Origin: Coleofasciculus sp. FACHB-T130
Lineage (GTDB): Bacteria > Cyanobacteriota > Cyanobacteriia > Cyanobacteriales > FACHB-T130
Direction: 5' to 3'
DNA length: 64,000 nt
NCBI RefSeq assembly: GCF_014695375.1
Contig: NZ_JACJOG010000037.1
Location: 186,001-250,000 of the forward strand
The notes under the pieces are model-generated. The model searched no databases. It had not been told where the DNA came from and was given only the letters and a program-made list of their open reading frames with translations. The position numbers were made by a program, and so were the translations under genes. Shown here in pieces: positions 25,151 to 33,562 of this stretch (the first letter of the stretch is position 1; each line of letters begins with the position of its first letter).

Positions 25151-26329
25151 TTAGCGATGCTGCCAATATTTACAGACAGCATAGGCGAGGGTAACGACGC
25201 CGGTAATAATGGCAGATTCATCCACCTCAAATTGGGGATGGTGCAGCGGGTAGTTTTTTCTGTCCGGGTATCCCACACCTAGTCGAAACATCGTACCAGG
25301 AGAGTGTTCCAGATACATCGAAAAGTCTTCCGCACCGAGAGAGGGTTCCAGTAAAATTTGGACGCGATCGCTTCCCCACGCTTCTTTGGCAGCTGTTTCC
25401 ACCAACTGAGTCAGCGCTGAGTCATTTTGCACAGAAGGGACTCCCCGGCGATAGTTGACTTCGCAGGTAGCTCCGTAAGTTTTACAGATATTGCAGACAA
25501 TTTGCTCAATCCACTGGGGTAAGGTGGCATGAGTTTCCGGATGCAGCGATCGCACAGTTCCCAATAATCGCACATGGTCGGCAATCACATTTGGGGCGCG
25601 TCCGCCCTCGATTTTACCAATCGTTAGGACGACCGGGCGCAACGGGTTCTGTGTGCGGCTAATCGCTTGCTGAAGAGAAGCGATCGCTTGCGCCGCAATC
25701 CAAATTGCATCAACTGCCTCATGAGGACGCGCCCCATGCCCAGATTCGCCTTTAATAATAATCTCCAGATCGTCTGCGGCTGCTGTCAAAGCACCGTAAC
25801 GAATTCCCACCGATCCCGCCGAAATAGAAGGGAAAACGTGAACGCTCATAATCGCGCTGACATTCTCCATCACTTTGTCTGCAACCATCCACCCAGCTCC
25901 TTGAGCGATTTCCTCTGCTGGCTGGAACAGAAAACGCACATCTCCTGGCAAGGCATCTCCGATCTGAGATAGTATCATCGCCGTGCCTAAACCGACTGTG
26001 GTGTGGACATCGTGACCGCAGGCGTGCATAATTCCCGGAAGACGCGAGGCATACTCTAAAGTGGTGCGTTCTACGATTGGCAAAGCATCCATATCAGTAC
26101 GAATTGCCAGTAGTCGCTCATCGATACCTTGTCCTTTTAACTCTCCAACTACGCCAGTTTTACCCACCGCTTCTTGGACATGAAGCCCACAGGAAGACAA
26201 CACGCCAGCAACATAGGCAGCAGTTTGATATTCTTGCCCGCTTAGTTCTGGGTGAGCGTGGATATGTCGTCGGATTTCAATCAGGCGAGGCGCTAGTTTT
26301 TCAGCAATGTCTTTAATACGAGTTAGCAC
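25151..26329 (-). CDS. M20-family amidohydrolase (N-acyl-amino-acid hydrolase type)
   Basis: This 392-residue zinc- or manganese-dependent hydrolase belongs to the group that includes N-acetyl-L-amino acid amidohydrolases and IAA-amino acid hydrolases. Metal motifs: RTDMDALPI, MHACGHDVHT with Cys and two His (about 100-110), EEIAQGAGWM with the catalytic Glu, and a C-terminal GAEDFSMYL and HHPQFEVDE. The dimerisation domain is inserted at about 175-290. It is presumably cytoplasmic. The start is a GTG at 26329 that leaves a normal-length N-terminus. The substrate cannot be assigned more closely than an N-acylated amino acid. Confidence 0.9.
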   Translation of the reverse strand: MLTRIKDIAEKLAPRLIEIRRHIHAHPELSGQEYQTAAYVAGVLSSCGLHVQEAVGKTGVVGELKGQGIDERLLAIRTDMDALPIVERTTLEYASRLPGIMHACGHDVHTTVGLGTAMILSQIGDALPGDVRFLFQPAEEIAQGAGWMVADKVMENVSAIMSVHVFPSISAGSVGIRYGALTAAADDLEIIIKGESGHGARPHEAVDAIWIAAQAIASLQQAISRTQNPLRPVVLTIGKIEGGRAPNVIADHVRLLGTVRSLHPETHATLPQWIEQIVCNICKTYGATCEVNYRRGVPSVQNDSALTQLVETAAKEAWGSDRVQILLEPSLGAEDFSMYLEHSPGTMFRLGVGYPDRKNYPLHHPQFEVDESAIITGVVTLAYAVCKYWQHR

Positions 26330-26911
26330 GGATTTCTTAATTGAATGAACGCTTATTTCATGATAAGAGTGGTTAAAAAACTCAACTGCCCTTTAGTCAT
26401 TCAATTATAAAGACTGTAAGCGATCGCTGAATAATGGGTAAATAGAAAGCAATTGCAGAATATTTACAAAAGCAGTGATTCTAAACCTTGACAAAAATAG
26501 AACAGAGGCTATAAAGAGCTAGCTGGACGTGATGCGATCGCGACTGGGATCGCTTGATCTCAAACATACTATTACTAATCATTCCCAAATATAAATATCT
26601 TTCTACCCATATAGTCGCATTTACAGCTTTCGATACTTTCTTCATAATCATTCGGGTGATAATTGCCAATTTAAAAACAGTTTTTAAGTGATTTCCAGAG
26701 GTTATAAAAATAAATTAAATTTAGTATGCCGGAAGGGTTACTTTATCAAACAGGAAAAACTACCACTGCTAACAAGTAGCGATCGCCTTCAGCTAATTAT
26801 GGAAAGCTTGTAGTCATGTATCTGCTTGAGCGATCGCTTATATTAGGCTGTTGCTAAGGTCTAGAAGTATCGGTAGCCTGCAAAACCCAGCTTAGGTGAA
26901 CTAACGAGATA
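26330..26911. other. Intergenic stretch, no gene seen
   Basis: This is 582 bases of AT-rich sequence with four HIP1-like sites. An open frame of 62 codons at 26481-26669 has no ribosome binding site and an unlikely composition. No hairpin terminator or RNA gene was recognised. Confidence 0.5.
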
Positions 26912-27631
26912 TCAAGCTAGCGAGTCTGGATCTAACCCCATCGCACGAAGTTGTTTTGCTAGAATCTGGGCGCGTTGTTCAGCAAGTTGGGCGCGTTGTT
27001 CGGCAAGTTGGGCGTTTTGTTCGGCAAGTTGGGCGCGTTCTTCCGGTGTCAGCAATCTTTGTCCTTGTTCGTCGTACCAGTACAGCCACTCCCGCGTTAT
27101 TCCTTGATAAATTCCTCTTTCTGCACCAATCGCCAATCCCATTTCAGGTAGCCAAACCGGATTTCCTGGCTGCAATACATATTCGCTATCAACCAACCGA
27201 TGCACTTCCAAATGCGGCTTTCTGCGACGGCGTGACGAATAAATTACGTAGTACAAAACCCCTAAATTTGCATAATCTAGCTTTTTCTGGCTGTATTCTT
27301 TCCGATAAGTTTGGGAGACAACCTCTAACACCATCGTGGGCACACTCTCTTCTTCCCAAATCGCGTAACTTAAGCGCAGTTCTTCGTCAAAAAACCGCTC
27401 GACTCCTAAGCTAAGAAATCCATCGGGTACAATGGCTGGTTGATCCGGATCGTAGTAAATTCCCATATCTACGCCAAAAAACCAATCCATGCGATCTGCC
27501 CAAGCCATAGCCAATATAGCTTTTAGCAAACCGGGGATTAAATCTTGCAGTTCATTATCCACAGGCGTTTCGTCAGAGTCGGGTAGCTCCTCGGAAGATG
27601 GAAAATACTTCGGTGGCTTGTACTCTAACAT
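26912..27631 (-). CDS. Uma2-family PD-(D/E)XK nuclease-like protein
   Basis: This 239-residue protein belongs to the Uma2 (DUF820) family, expanded in cyanobacteria and related to restriction-type nucleases. The core shows PDGFLSLGV (Asp), VPTMVLEVVSQTYR (Glu) and KKLDYANLGVLYYVIY with the conserved Lys. The C-terminal part (about 195-239) is a short coiled coil made of a repeated AQLAEQR heptad. The start is ATG 27631. Despite the name, its biological target is not known, and many copies may be decaying. It stands alone. Confidence 0.88.
   Translation of the reverse strand: MLEYKPPKYFPSSEELPDSDETPVDNELQDLIPGLLKAILAMAWADRMDWFFGVDMGIYYDPDQPAIVPDGFLSLGVERFFDEELRLSYAIWEEESVPTMVLEVVSQTYRKEYSQKKLDYANLGVLYYVIYSSRRRRKPHLEVHRLVDSEYVLQPGNPVWLPEMGLAIGAERGIYQGITREWLYWYDEQGQRLLTPEERAQLAEQNAQLAEQRAQLAEQRAQILAKQLRAMGLDPDSLA
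26967..27033 (-). repeat. 21-bp tandem repeat encoding AQLAEQR heptads
   Basis: About three copies of a 21-base unit (GCGCGTTGTTCGGCAAGTTG-like on the plus strand) lie inside the 3' end of the Uma2 gene. They encode the heptads of its coiled-coil tail, and copy number probably varies between strains. Confidence 0.7.
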
Positions 27632-27768
27632 GACTAATTTCCCTAAGACTACTGACTCTATGATAAATAAGTAGGTACAAACAAAAAAAATTAGAAAAGC
27701 CCATTTTATAAAAAACAGATTTCTCTAATTTTATCCAAAACAGGTAGAGTTGTCGCTTAAATAAAGAC

Positions 27769-28455
27769 TTAATCGCAGACTGCAAAATTCTTTTGTTTAC
27801 CCTCTACGAAGTACAAAGCTTCAGAACAGTAAGCAAGAGAATATACATCTAGTTGTTTGGGTGGTTCATCGGTTTTACTAACTTTCCACAATTCAATCGC
27901 TGGTGTATTGATATAGGTTTTTTCGTCTGGCGATTCCGCTTTCAAAGGACTATACTTGCGGTTTGCCAAACCTTTTTCTTTTGCAGGTTTGAAGTCCATT
28001 GAAGTGTAAATTACACCTTCTTCTGGCTTCGTAGCGCGCTTATAATCTTTCACGAGCGATCGCTCAAACTTTTCATTGCCTTGATTCAGGGCGATTTGAA
28101 ATCGGAAATCAGCCGTTTCTTCAGCTACTAATAACATTGCAAAGTCTTTCAAGCCATCTTGATTAAAATCAGCCGAGAAGATGCTGCAAGTAAACTTCTG
28201 GTTCGGAGTTTCACTAGACTTAAAGTTGCGAATCGACGGTACAAAATCGGATTCCTTGGCGAGGCGGTGTTCGCCAAGGGTTGCTTTCACAGGTTGCGGG
28301 ACTTCGCCTTGACACTGCAAATTGGGTAACTCAGCCACTGTTGAGGGAGTTGGGGAAGTTGTCGATGTTGTTGATGTGGACTGGTTGGAATTTGTTGTAG
28401 AGTTACAAGCACCCAACATCAGAACCATTGCCAATAAGAAAATTTTTTTTATCAT
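27769..28455 (-). CDS. Lipoprotein with FG-GAP/EF-hand-like motif
   Basis: This 228-residue exported protein has a signal ending in LGAC, with the lipid Cys at 17, then a Ser/Thr/Asn-rich linker (18-42). The globular part contains SADFNQDGLKDFAMLL (about 112-127), the calcium-binding-type DxNxDGxxD loop common in FG-GAP repeats. Two late cysteines (in LAYCSEALY and FAVCD) could form a disulfide. No enzyme motif is seen. It is upstream on the same strand as the Uma2 gene and downstream of the kinase gene, but with gaps near 100 bp, so operon membership is uncertain. Confidence 0.75.
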   Translation of the reverse strand: MIKKIFLLAMVLMLGACNSTTNSNQSTSTTSTTSPTPSTVAELPNLQCQGEVPQPVKATLGEHRLAKESDFVPSIRNFKSSETPNQKFTCSIFSADFNQDGLKDFAMLLVAEETADFRFQIALNQGNEKFERSLVKDYKRATKPEEGVIYTSMDFKPAKEKGLANRKYSPLKAESPDEKTYINTPAIELWKVSKTDEPPKQLDVYSLAYCSEALYFVEGKQKNFAVCD

Positions 28456-28549
28456 GAGCTGCTAATTAAATCGGTCTGCTCAAGTAGAGCTTCCAAGGCG
28501 CGATCGCAAATTCCGGGGATTGAGCGATCGCGGCTCAGGCGACACCTCA

Positions 28550-30208
28550 TTAACGCCAACCTAACCAACGCAGAAAAGGCACAACCAAGTAGTAACTCAC
28601 GCCCAGCCAGAAGGCAATCGTGACACCCAGGAGGCTGAAAAAACCAAGGCTGGGAAGGAGATCGAACGAACTAAGAGTAAAGAACCCTAAACCCCCAAAG
28701 ATTCCGGCTGTGCCAGCTGCGGCGACAATGGCGTGAACCAGTTGATGGCTGGGCAAACCAAGACCGAGCGTTAACGGGCCAACAGCAACTGCAATCAACG
28801 TGACCATTTGTAGCACCGTTCCAGCAGGCATCAGATGGCAAACCAGCCACCCCAACCCATAGCCAAAGACACCCATTAGTCCAGCCACTAAACGGCGCTT
28901 GCGTTGACCAAAGCCACCAGCTTCAGTAAGACCCCAAGCCGTTCCCCATCCAGCGAATGCAAATAGCAGAATGGCTTGTCCGACTGGGGGTGGAATATAG
29001 GGGAAAACAGGTGGTAGCTGCGCCAGCAAAGCAGCGAAATGAGTCCCTAAAGGGAACACATAAGCCAAAGAAAAACCAGTAACAGCAAACACCCCCCCCG
29101 CAATTCCGCCAACAAGCATCTCCCAAAGCGTATCCAGGCAAGCTGTCACAACTTTAGCGATCGCTCGAACCACGAAAAGAGCCGTTTGACCCGCTAGCGT
29201 CACAATAGAGGCGATCGCCACCCACAAAAGCTTTAGGCTTCTGCTAGCGATGGTCGCGATCGCATCCGAGAAAGACTGCGGAACCTGACTGGTTTTCGTC
29301 TTCATGGAAGAATCCCCAGCCAGACGCTGCTGAATTTCCACAGCCGTCCCCGGTCGCTGGCGCACATCAGGCTGCACCATATCATCCAGCAAATCGGCGA
29401 AGGCGGGACTCACCGGGGCGCAATGACGCCAACGTAACTCTCCTGTCGCCGGGTCTTCCAACTCTGGGGGATATCGACCCGTGAGCAAGTGAATCATCGT
29501 TTGACCCAGCGCATAGAAATCTGCCGCCGGTCCCACCGCACCTCCAAAAATCTGCTCCGGCGGACTGTATCCGGGAGAAATCAAACGCGTTGAACTTGCC
29601 TCTTGTCCCACTTGGACAGTGCCTATCTGTTTTGCCCCGCCAAAATCAATTGCCACCAGTTGCCCGGTTTCCTGGCGCAGCATCAAGTTGGAGGGTTTAA
29701 TATCTCGGTGAATAATCTGCCGCCGATGCAACTCTTGTAAAATATCAAGCGCTTGCTTCAGCCAATTCGCCACCAGCGGCTCCGGACACCCTTGGGGATA
29801 GTGGCGCTCCAGGATATCCTGCAATGTCTGACCGTTGATTTTTTCCATTACCAGACAAGGCAGACGCCGGTAAGAGGGATGACCCAAATTCACTACAAAA
29901 TAGCTATCTGGCTCGACGCTAGGGACACCCGGATGATGCAGACTTGCTAAAACAGATGCTTCTTGCTCAAACAGTTCCTGCGCCTTTGATGAAGATTCCA
30001 GTAATACCTTCAGCACCCGGTCTTTTGCCAACTGCAAATCCCAGACTGTATAAATAGCAGCGAATCCCCCAGATCCTAGAGTCTGGAGAGGAATATAGCG
30101 ATTGTTCAGATGTAGCGGTGCCCCACAACAGTTGCAAAATTTGTTTCCCCAAGGCTGGGGATAGGGACGCGAACAATCGGGATTAATACAGTGGGCAGCA
30201 CTGGTCAC
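28550..30208 (-). CDS. Serine/threonine protein kinase with N-terminal zinc ribbon and membrane domain
   Basis: This 552-residue protein starts with a zinc-ribbon-like cysteine set (CINPDC, then CNCCG, about 7-33). The Hanks-type kinase domain follows: LGSGGFAAIYTVWD (Gly loop, about 44-57), RVLKVLL with the ATP Lys, HRDIKPSNLML (catalytic loop), DFGGAKQ in place of DFG-xx, and SPPEQ as the APE equivalent. After about residue 320 come roughly six hydrophobic helices to the C-terminus, so the kinase sits on the cytoplasmic side of the membrane. The start is a GTG at 30208. Cyanobacteria often have many such kinases; targets are unknown. Confidence 0.9.
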   Translation of the reverse strand: MTSAAHCINPDCSRPYPQPWGNKFCNCCGAPLHLNNRYIPLQTLGSGGFAAIYTVWDLQLAKDRVLKVLLESSSKAQELFEQEASVLASLHHPGVPSVEPDSYFVVNLGHPSYRRLPCLVMEKINGQTLQDILERHYPQGCPEPLVANWLKQALDILQELHRRQIIHRDIKPSNLMLRQETGQLVAIDFGGAKQIGTVQVGQEASSTRLISPGYSPPEQIFGGAVGPAADFYALGQTMIHLLTGRYPPELEDPATGELRWRHCAPVSPAFADLLDDMVQPDVRQRPGTAVEIQQRLAGDSSMKTKTSQVPQSFSDAIATIASRSLKLLWVAIASIVTLAGQTALFVVRAIAKVVTACLDTLWEMLVGGIAGGVFAVTGFSLAYVFPLGTHFAALLAQLPPVFPYIPPPVGQAILLFAFAGWGTAWGLTEAGGFGQRKRRLVAGLMGVFGYGLGWLVCHLMPAGTVLQMVTLIAVAVGPLTLGLGLPSHQLVHAIVAAAGTAGIFGGLGFFTLSSFDLLPSLGFFSLLGVTIAFWLGVSYYLVVPFLRWLGWR

Positions 30209-30446
30209 AGACTAGAATTAGATGAAAACACAAGCTCCCTCGATTCTACTCGACGCCTCAGACTAACCGGAAAACCCGCCAAAATAATCTTCACCAGCGA
30301 TAAGTAAATACGATACTACCAGCCCTTGAGGAACTTTATCTTTGTTCTAGAACCGACTAAGCGCTTGATAAGGGCATGGTGATTCTTAAAACGATATCCA
30401 TTGGGTGGTATCGAGCGCAATCTAATAATTTAAAGCGTTTAGATAC

Positions 30447-30482
30447 AAACAAAGCCGGAGAGTTGCTTCTCCGGCTTTGTTT
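30447..30482 (-). terminator. Strong terminator hairpin
   Basis: A perfect 15-bp stem (AAACAAAGCCGGAGA with its complement) has a 6-base loop, with T-runs on both sides. It lies 37 bases past the stop of the small gene at 30519 (minus strand). The rest of the 30209-30518 gap shows nothing else. Confidence 0.85.
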
Positions 30483-30518
30483 TCACTTGTCGTGCTTCTT
30501 TAATGTATTACCAAAAAC

Positions 30519-30734
30519 TTATTTGGCAGAGAGAGTAGTAGCGGTCTGCTGTTGAATCCATGCTGAATGCAGGTCCTCCTCTACAAAAGCCTTTTTCCCA
30601 GACTTTAAACTTTCAGCTATAAGCACTTTGATGGTTGGTAAATAAACCCCATTAACCATTTCATGTCCGTAACCAACCACTTTGCCAAAATGCCCAGTTT
30701 TCTGGCTAAGAACATCATCCCCTATGGCAAACAT
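30519..30734 (-). CDS. Small conserved cyanobacterial protein, unknown function
   Basis: This 71-residue protein begins MFAIGDDVLSQKTGHFGKVV and continues with GYGHEMVNGVYLPTIKVLI, a small beta-barrel-like pattern of alternating strands and Gly turns (SH3- or KOW-like), followed by a helix. The start is moved to the second ATG (30734) because AAAAGGA lies 8 bases before it; the first ATG at 30743 overlaps that site. It has its own promoter region and terminator. No family name is recalled. Confidence 0.72.
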   Translation of the reverse strand: MFAIGDDVLSQKTGHFGKVVGYGHEMVNGVYLPTIKVLIAESLKSGKKAFVEEDLHSAWIQQQTATTLSAK

Positions 30735-31194
30735 GATTTCCATCCTTTTGCGGTGATTCTTTTACTAATCTAATTACTGGTTTAAACCTTTGCTTCTATC
30801 AAAGGGAAGGAGTAGCTGTTCCAAAGAAATACCCACATATTAAGTCATTAAGTGCTTTTGAATACATTACTCTGTAATTTTTTTGTTTTTTTAAAACAAA
30901 CTAATTGTTTTTGATAAGCTGTAATGTGGAACCAAAGCTTGCCAATTTTACAAGTTGCCGACAGTCTAACAAATTGAAAGGATCATCTATCTGATTCTCT
31001 CCGTTAATCCTTTGTTCAAGCCTATAGCAAGCACAAACAGCAAAATCAAATAATAATATTAAAGGTAAAAGAGATTACAATATTTATGGCTAAGAATGAA
31101 TCCCTAAATCAACTGCTTATAAATAAATTTTAAAAACATTATTTAACTAGCAATTGCTGTAGCTAGAAACGGCGAACTAGTATACAAGAAGCAA
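30735..31194. other. Intergenic stretch, no gene seen
   Basis: This is 460 AT-rich bases with poly-T/poly-A runs near 30880-30920. No convincing frame, RNA gene or repeat was seen; it includes the promoter side of the gene at 30734. Confidence 0.5.
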
Positions 31195-31512
31195 TTAATT
31201 CCCAAAGATAAAAGCCTCAACATCTTCCCTTAATTGGGAAAATGTTGATTTTCTTAAAAAATTAAGACGATCGGGAAGCTGAGAAAAACTAAAGTTTACG
31301 AGAAACTTGGATGCGATCGCTTTCTTAGGAAAAGTTTTTTCTTGCAAGTTTAGAGGGGACTTGAACCAAATCTCGGTATCAAGAGCAAACCCAAAAACGC
31401 AGGAATCGTTGAAGTGGGCGAACTGACAAGTCAGCGCTAGGCTAACGCCTCGCTTCGCTGTTTTCATGCCCAAGGGGCTGTACGCTAACGCGCACCTCAT
31501 TATAAAAAACAT
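31195..31512 (-). CDS. Doubtful hypothetical protein
   Basis: An open frame of 105 codons. Its C-terminal 40 residues (SKFLVNFSFSQLPDRLNFL, then FSQLREDVEAFIFGN) look protein-like, but the N-terminal third is read through a short cyanobacterial repeat (GCTAACGC copies near 31441 and 31490). It is either a chimeric or decayed gene or a chance frame. Confidence 0.2.
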   Translation of the reverse strand: MFFIMRCALAYSPLGMKTAKRGVSLALTCQFAHFNDSCVFGFALDTEIWFKSPLNLQEKTFPKKAIASKFLVNFSFSQLPDRLNFLRKSTFSQLREDVEAFIFGN

Positions 31513-31772
31513 TTAAGTATAAAAAATCAAGAACTAAAAACCTGAAGCTTTGCTAAATGACTCAATTCGTTGATTGCCTCAGTATTATTGCTGTTGAGGT
31601 TAGTATTTATAGTTTCATAAGACTTACCAGCCTGTTGAGTCAAACCCGTGTAATTACCGGGACATTAGTGGCTCTTAGGCTAAATCTAGTGATTCTTCTG
31701 AGGAAATGAGTAGCCAGTGTGTGGAGTAATAAGGGAAGAACAACAACAGCCCAGAGCTGAGAAGGCCAAACC

Positions 31773-31937
31773 ATGACGACCTACATTACTTTTGAAACCG
31801 CGCTACGGATGCTTGAAAACGCCTATTTAGCTTCAGTTATCTTCCTCCTTGCGGCTTCTTACCTGGGTTTAATCGCGATCGACAAGATTGAAAAAGCTAG
31901 CGACAACACCCCCTCACGGCAACTCGGTTCTCGTTGA
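31773..31937 (+). CDS. 54-residue single-pass membrane peptide
   Basis: ATG 31773 is preceded by GAGAAGG at an 8-base spacing and is followed by 54 codons: a short N-terminus (MTTYITFETALRMLENA), a hydrophobic helix (YLASVIFLLAASYLGLIA, about 18-35) and a charged tail. The ribosome binding site and the clean membrane-helix pattern support a real gene, possibly a small subunit of a larger membrane complex. It does not match the photosystem or cytochrome b6f small subunits I know. The 31513-31772 gap before it shows no other gene. Confidence 0.5.
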   Translation: MTTYITFETALRMLENAYLASVIFLLAASYLGLIAIDKIEKASDNTPSRQLGSR

Positions 31938-32111
31938 ACAGCGATTGCTAAAAGTTCTCGCTCAAATAGTTTGACTGTTAACAATACTCATCTAGGACTC
32001 GCGTCATACTCAACCAAGCTGCGAATTGAAGTTGACAGGCTTCTGGAATCATCAGCATCAATCGTGTAGGACAAAGTAAATCCCTACTATGCCGCTAAGG
32101 AGTAGACTGCG

Positions 32112-32558
32112 ATGGGCTTGTTTGACAAAGTATTCAGTACTCAGAACAAAGTTCAAGAAACGCTTAGTCCAACGGAAGCATTTGCTGCTATTACCTTAGC
32201 TGCTTGTGCCTCTGACGGATACCTCTCCGACGAAGAAGCACGAGGCATTTCTTCTACACTGTCTCGAATGAAACTCTTCAGAAGTTATCCAGACGATGTG
32301 ATGAGACGGATGTTTGATAAACTTCTCGGTATTCTCAAACGACAAGGCCCTAGCGGGTTGGTTAAAGCGGCTCGTGAATCTCTTCCTCACGATTTACAGG
32401 AAACGGCTTTTGCAGTGGCAACCGATCTCGTCTTAGCCGATGGCATCGTTACCGAAGAAGAACAGAATTTTTTAAATGATTTGCATCAAGCTTTAGAGAT
32501 TTCCACGGAAACGGCGGTGCAGATTGTGCAAGTGATGTTAATTAAAAACCGAGGTTAA
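32112..32558 (+). CDS. TerB-family (tellurite-resistance-like) protein
   Basis: This 148-residue all-helical cytoplasmic protein has the TerB signature acidic motifs twice: ACASDGYLSDEEARGI (about 30-46) and LVLADGIVTEEEQNFL (about 107-122). Such acidic loops bind divalent metal in the family. AAGGAG lies 10 bases before ATG 32112. TerB-like proteins are common in cyanobacteria as free-standing domains, and the name does not prove tellurite resistance. A strong terminator follows. Confidence 0.88.
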   Translation: MGLFDKVFSTQNKVQETLSPTEAFAAITLAACASDGYLSDEEARGISSTLSRMKLFRSYPDDVMRRMFDKLLGILKRQGPSGLVKAARESLPHDLQETAFAVATDLVLADGIVTEEEQNFLNDLHQALEISTETAVQIVQVMLIKNRG

Positions 32559-32619
32559 ACCTATCCCCTCACCCTTTCGGATTAAATCTCGATAAATATT
32601 CTTCAGTAGAGACTAAATG

Positions 32620-32643
32620 ACCCCTGTTAAGGGGTTTTTTTTT
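32620..32643 (+). terminator. Terminator after terB-like gene
   Basis: Stem ACCCC/GGGGT with a short loop and nine Ts, about 60 bases after the stop. The rest of the 32559-32927 gap holds no supported gene; a 73-codon frame there runs through this terminator. Confidence 0.85.
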
Positions 32644-32927
32644 CTGGTTACGATTCCCGGTATGCGCTCAGCACTCACATCGCTCAGAAATGTCTCAAAT
32701 TTCTACTTTTTATCCAATTTTTATCAAGCTGTCTTCGTAGAGCATCTATATACTCTTGCGATCGCCATAACAGCGATCGCGCAGTCATTCTACTGTCTGG
32801 CGCTACTGACAAGGTTCTGCTTATACTTTCTAAAATAATTTATTTCTTCATCCTCCTAGGGGTATATTTTACTCTTTCTTTAGGTATACTTGGCAGAACC
32901 GCAAACACAGTTAGGAAGGAAACCTAA

Positions 32928-33323
32928 ATGTCAGGAATGAACTACTTAGAGTTAGAACAAGAAATTGCCAAGATGGCTAGGGCGATGATGACCCGCAATA
33001 GCCAGATTGGGAAAGACCTGATAGCGAATTTGAGAAGTCAGATGACCCTCGAAGAGATCGGTGGCATGATGCTGGTGAGTATCGAACGTTTAATCTGGTT
33101 TGACAGCGATTCAGTGTTGTGGACGATAGAGAATCTCATTCCTGCCGATGTAATGCAAGAAATTCGCACCATTACTTCAGTAGCTGTCGGCAAACGTTTG
33201 ATTTGCAAAGGATTTATGCCAGGAAAAGATTTTAGTGTCGATGCAGCTGGCAAACTGCTACTCAACGACAAAGCGAAAACAGCGATATTACCTCTGGCGA
33301 CTCTAACTCCTTTGAAAAGTTGA
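32928..33323 (+). CDS. Hypothetical protein, unknown function
   Basis: This 131-residue protein starts at ATG 32928 with AAGGA 8 bases upstream. The first half is helical (MNYLELEQEIAKMARAMM, then LRSQMTLEEIGGMMLVSI) and the middle has WFDSDSVLWTIENLIP. The C-terminal part is basic with no motif. No signal or membrane helix is present. A structured DNA element begins at its stop codon. The family is not recognised. Confidence 0.65.
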   Translation: MSGMNYLELEQEIAKMARAMMTRNSQIGKDLIANLRSQMTLEEIGGMMLVSIERLIWFDSDSVLWTIENLIPADVMQEIRTITSVAVGKRLICKGFMPGKDFSVDAAGKLLLNDKAKTAILPLATLTPLKS

Positions 33324-33423
33324 AGATGCCGTCAGACGATTGGCTGGAAAGCACAACGCTAGCCTAGGGAAACGTCCTCAAGCATTGTGCTACAAGTCCA
33401 ATCCTGGATGGGTAAACATCTTC
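33322..33423. ncRNA. Nested three-step stem element
   Basis: Three nested perfect complements share an axis: GAAGATG 33322-33328 with CATCTTC 33417-33423; GATTGG 33338-33343 with CCAATC 33398-33403; AGCACAA 33350-33356 with TTGTGCT 33385-33391. The two 6-base bulges between the inner stems are equal in size. The element begins inside the stop codon of the preceding gene. It may be an RNA element in the 5' leader of the next gene or a 3' structure; the class is not recognised. Confidence 0.45.
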
Positions 33424-33430
33424 ATCTCTA

Positions 33431-33561
33431 GTGAGTCACAGGATTTATAGTGATAAGAATCACTAATGAGTCAAATGGGTATCACACCCCCTAAACAGAT
33501 TCGATCACCGAGGGGTATAAGTAAATGCAAGATACTCAATTTAGAGGATTCTGTGACTTAC
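33431..33561 (+). promoter_or_regulatory. Structured leader ending at the start codon of the gene at 33563
   Basis: A 14-base stem (33431-33444 with 33548-33561) pairs fully if two G-U pairs are allowed, and its 3' arm ends one base before ATG 33563. It encloses a 7-bp hairpin with a 4-base loop (TAGTGAT/ATCACTA, 33448-33465) and a 5-bp stem (ACCCC 33486-33490 with GGGGT 33512-33516). The shape is a three-way junction that would hide the translation start region, as in a riboswitch or thermosensor. It does not match a class I know. Confidence 0.5.
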
Positions 33562-33562
33562 G

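Noticed and set aside
26481-26669. A 62-codon minus-strand frame
   Set aside because: No ribosome binding site, unlikely composition, and no context; treated as chance.
32617-32838. A 73-codon plus-strand frame after terB
   Set aside because: It reads through a clear rho-independent terminator, which produces its Phe-rich start.
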